From: a bacterium
GTDB lineage: Bacteria; UBA9089; UBA9088; JAGUXG01
Length of the DNA stretch: 6,677 bases
Assembly (NCBI GenBank): GCA_020061965.1
Contig: JAGUXG010000102.1
Location: forward strand, 1 to 6,677
Direction of reading: 5' to 3'
Of this stretch, positions 5,211-6,677 are shown in pieces (within the stretch, counting starts at the first letter, position 1; the number at the start of each line of letters is the position of its first letter). Made by a program: the position numbers and the translations under genes. The notes under the pieces were generated by a model that was not told where the DNA came from, ran no database searches, and worked only from the letters and a program-made list of their open reading frames with translations.

Positions 5211-6677
5211 ATGAAACTATCTTTTCTCGTTGCGCCTCTTGGTATTAAGGTTTCCGAAGATAAAGAGATAGAGTATATTACCGATGACTCAAGAAAGGTA
5301 AAGCCCAATACCCTATTTTTTGCTATAAATGGGGTTTCGGTAAATGGTCATAGATTTATTAAAGATGCAAAAGATAAGGGTGCAGTAGCGTTTATAGTAG
5401 AGGAAGAAGGTTATGAGGGTGCTATCAGGGTAGAAGATGGAAGAAAGGCTCTTTCTTTGGTGGCTCAAAGGTTCTTTGGTGAGCCACAAGCAGGCATGAA
5501 GATTATCGGTATAACTGGAACAGACGGAAAGACAACAACAGCCTTTTTGATAGAGAATATCTTTGAAAGGGCAGGGGTTCCAATAGCAAGGCTTTCTACC
5601 ATAGGACATAAAATTGGAAAAGACGAGATTCCAGCAACTCACACAACACCCTCTTCCATAGAGCTTCAATCCCTTTTGAAAGCCTCCAGTGATGAAGGCT
5701 GCAAGGCTTGCGTAATGGAGGTATCTTCTCATAGCCTTGATCAGGATAGGGTTTATGGGATGAAATTCTGGGGAGGTATATTTACGAACCTCTCCTCTGA
5801 TCATTTGGATTACCATAAGACAAAGGAGGCCTACCTTGAGGCAAAGAGAAAGCTATTTTTATCATTAGATTCTGTATCTTATGCCTTTGTTAATGCAGAT
5901 GACCCGGCTTCTGATAGAATAATAGAAGGAACAAGAGCCAAGGTAGTCAGGTTTGGAATAGAGGCAGGAGAATTAAAGCCAGAGGCAGTAGAAGAGACAG
6001 AGACTGGAATAGCCTTCTTAATTTATGGAGAGAGGATAAAGAGCAGGCTCTTTGGAAGATATAACCTCTCCAATATGTTAGGGGCTATAGCTGCAAGCCA
6101 TTATTATGAAATACCTATCAAGGTGATTAAAGAGGCAATAGAGGACTTTTCTCCTCCAGATGGAAGGTTTGAGATAGTATCACTTTCGCCAAAGGTTATT
6201 ATAGACTATGCTCATACAGCCAATGCCCTATCTAAAGTCCTTGAGGCTTGCTGGCAGATTAAACCAAAGAGGGCGATCCTCTTATTTGGCTGTGGTGGAG
6301 ACAGGGATAGGGAGAAGAGACCACAGATGGGAAGGATAGCGGAAAGATTAGCAAGTCTGATCATTTTGACATCTGATAATCCAAGGAATGAAGACCCAGA
6401 GCAGATCCTTTGTGAGATAGAAAAGGGGATGAAGAAGGAGCATTTGAAGATACCTGATAGAAGAGAGGCAATAGAAAAGGCTATATCCTTGGCAGGACCA
6501 GATGACCTTGTCCTTATTGCTGGAAAAGGCCATGAAAGGTATCAGGTAATTGGGGATAAGAAGATAGAGTTCAGCGACAAAGAGGAGGCAAAGAGGGCAA
6601 TAGGGTTGAAGGGTGTGAATTTCGTAACTATTTACCCAAGTGAAGGAATCCATTGTAAAAAAGGGGTCAAGGGGGGG
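5211..6677 (+). CDS. murE: UDP-MurNAc-L-Ala-D-Glu--2,6-diaminopimelate ligase (MurE), open at the window end
   Basis: Cytoplasmic Mur ligase adding the third peptide residue to UDP-MurNAc-L-Ala-D-Glu using ATP. The frame is open for 489 codons to the last base with no stop. Motifs in order: N-terminal MKLS and DDSRKVKPNTLFFA (25-38), P-loop GTDGKTTT (103-110), HTTPSSIELQ (144-153), EVSSHSL (170-176), FTNLSSDHLDYH (191-202), the expected carbamylated lysine K212 in LEAKRKLF, DYAHTANAL (332-340; DYAHTPDAL is more usual), GCGGDRDREKRPQMG (360-374), DNPR (389-392) and GKGHE (438-442). DNPR is the diagnostic meso-DAP-binding motif, so I predict DAP rather than lysine. The family normally ends soon after the FSDKEEAKRAI segment (454-464), so essentially the whole enzyme is present and the last 20 or so codons are extra. 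A stop at 5190-5192 makes the ATG at 5211 the first usable ATG. All 27 arginines use AGA/AGG. The partner ligase murF, often next, is not in view. Confidence 0.95.
   Translation, partial: MKLSFLVAPLGIKVSEDKEIEYITDDSRKVKPNTLFFAINGVSVNGHRFIKDAKDKGAVAFIVEEEGYEGAIRVEDGRKALSLVAQRFFGEPQAGMKIIGITGTDGKTTTAFLIENIFERAGVPIARLSTIGHKIGKDEIPATHTTPSSIELQSLLKASSDEGCKACVMEVSSHSLDQDRVYGMKFWGGIFTNLSSDHLDYHKTKEAYLEAKRKLFLSLDSVSYAFVNADDPASDRIIEGTRAKVVRFGIEAGELKPEAVEETETGIAFLIYGERIKSRLFGRYNLSNMLGAIAASHYYEIPIKVIKEAIEDFSPPDGRFEIVSLSPKVIIDYAHTANALSKVLEACWQIKPKRAILLFGCGGDRDREKRPQMGRIAERLASLIILTSDNPRNEDPEQILCEIEKGMKKEHLKIPDRREAIEKAISLAGPDDLVLIAGKGHERYQVIGDKKIEFSDKEEAKRAIGLKGVNFVTIYPSEGIHCKKGVKGG
6615..6677 (+). other. 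Unusual 3' end of murE and window edge, G-rich
   Basis: After the point where MurE homology should end (about residue 468), the frame continues through NFVTIYPSEGIHCKKGVKGG, which matches nothing I know in MurE. The DNA ends in an A-run, GGGGTCAA and a run of seven Gs at the window edge. This could be a dispersed repeat at which an assembly stopped, a homopolymer sequencing artefact, or a natural but unusual C-terminus. The sequence alone cannot separate these. Confidence 0.45.

Noticed and set aside
5313..5816. 167-codon open frame on the minus strand within murE
   Set aside because: Shadow of murE, which carries every expected motif in the other direction; the antisense peptide is low in recognisable structure and rich in Cys, Tyr and Phe.
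1..6677. CRISPR array, tRNA, rRNA, riboswitch or insertion sequence
   Set aside because: No regularly spaced repeats, cloverleaf-like sequence, rRNA-like stretch or transposase motif was found on either strand by reading; short structured RNAs could still be missed without a covariance search.

Overview
The window looks like chromosomal DNA of a Gram-negative-type (two-membrane) bacterium of fairly low G+C, from a lineage I cannot name. The sequence supports an outer membrane with KDO-containing lipopolysaccharide, because a full arabinose-5-phosphate isomerase gene (kdsD type) is present. It also supports a meso-diaminopimelate peptidoglycan, because MurE carries the DNPR motif. Arginine is written mostly as AGA/AGG (all 27 arginines in murE) and ATA is common for isoleucine. 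This fits an AT-leaning, possibly uncultured lineage but does not identify one.

Layout. Positions 1-411 hold no convincing gene; one 56-codon minus-strand ORF is possible. Positions 412-3812 form a minus-strand operon read right to left: kdsD, murD, ftsW. murD starts 37 nt after kdsD, and ftsW starts inside the last codons of murD (35-nt overlap). A 91-bp divergent promoter region (3813-3903) separates this operon from rarA on the plus strand (3904-5133). After a 77-bp gap, murE runs from 5211 to the end of the window without a stop codon.

How the genes work together. MurD and MurE add D-Glu and (predicted) meso-DAP to the UDP-MurNAc peptide in the cytoplasm, and FtsW polymerises the finished lipid II at the septum. 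KdsD makes the precursor of KDO for the outer leaflet, so the minus-strand operon joins inner-wall and outer-membrane synthesis. These genes are pieces of a division and cell wall (dcw) cluster that is normally contiguous; here murE is separated from murD-ftsW, on the opposite strand, with the replication-fork ATPase RarA between them. murF, mraY, murG and murC are not in view.

The most interesting signal is in the promoters. All three apparent transcription-unit starts (kdsD, rarA, murE) have a -10-like box only 6-7 nt before the ATG, with a -35-like box 17-18 nt further upstream. This predicts leaderless or nearly leaderless mRNAs. The two operon-internal genes (murD, ftsW) instead have clear Shine-Dalgarno sites. 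I found no CRISPR array, RNA gene or transposase, and no evidence for a new defence or metabolic system.
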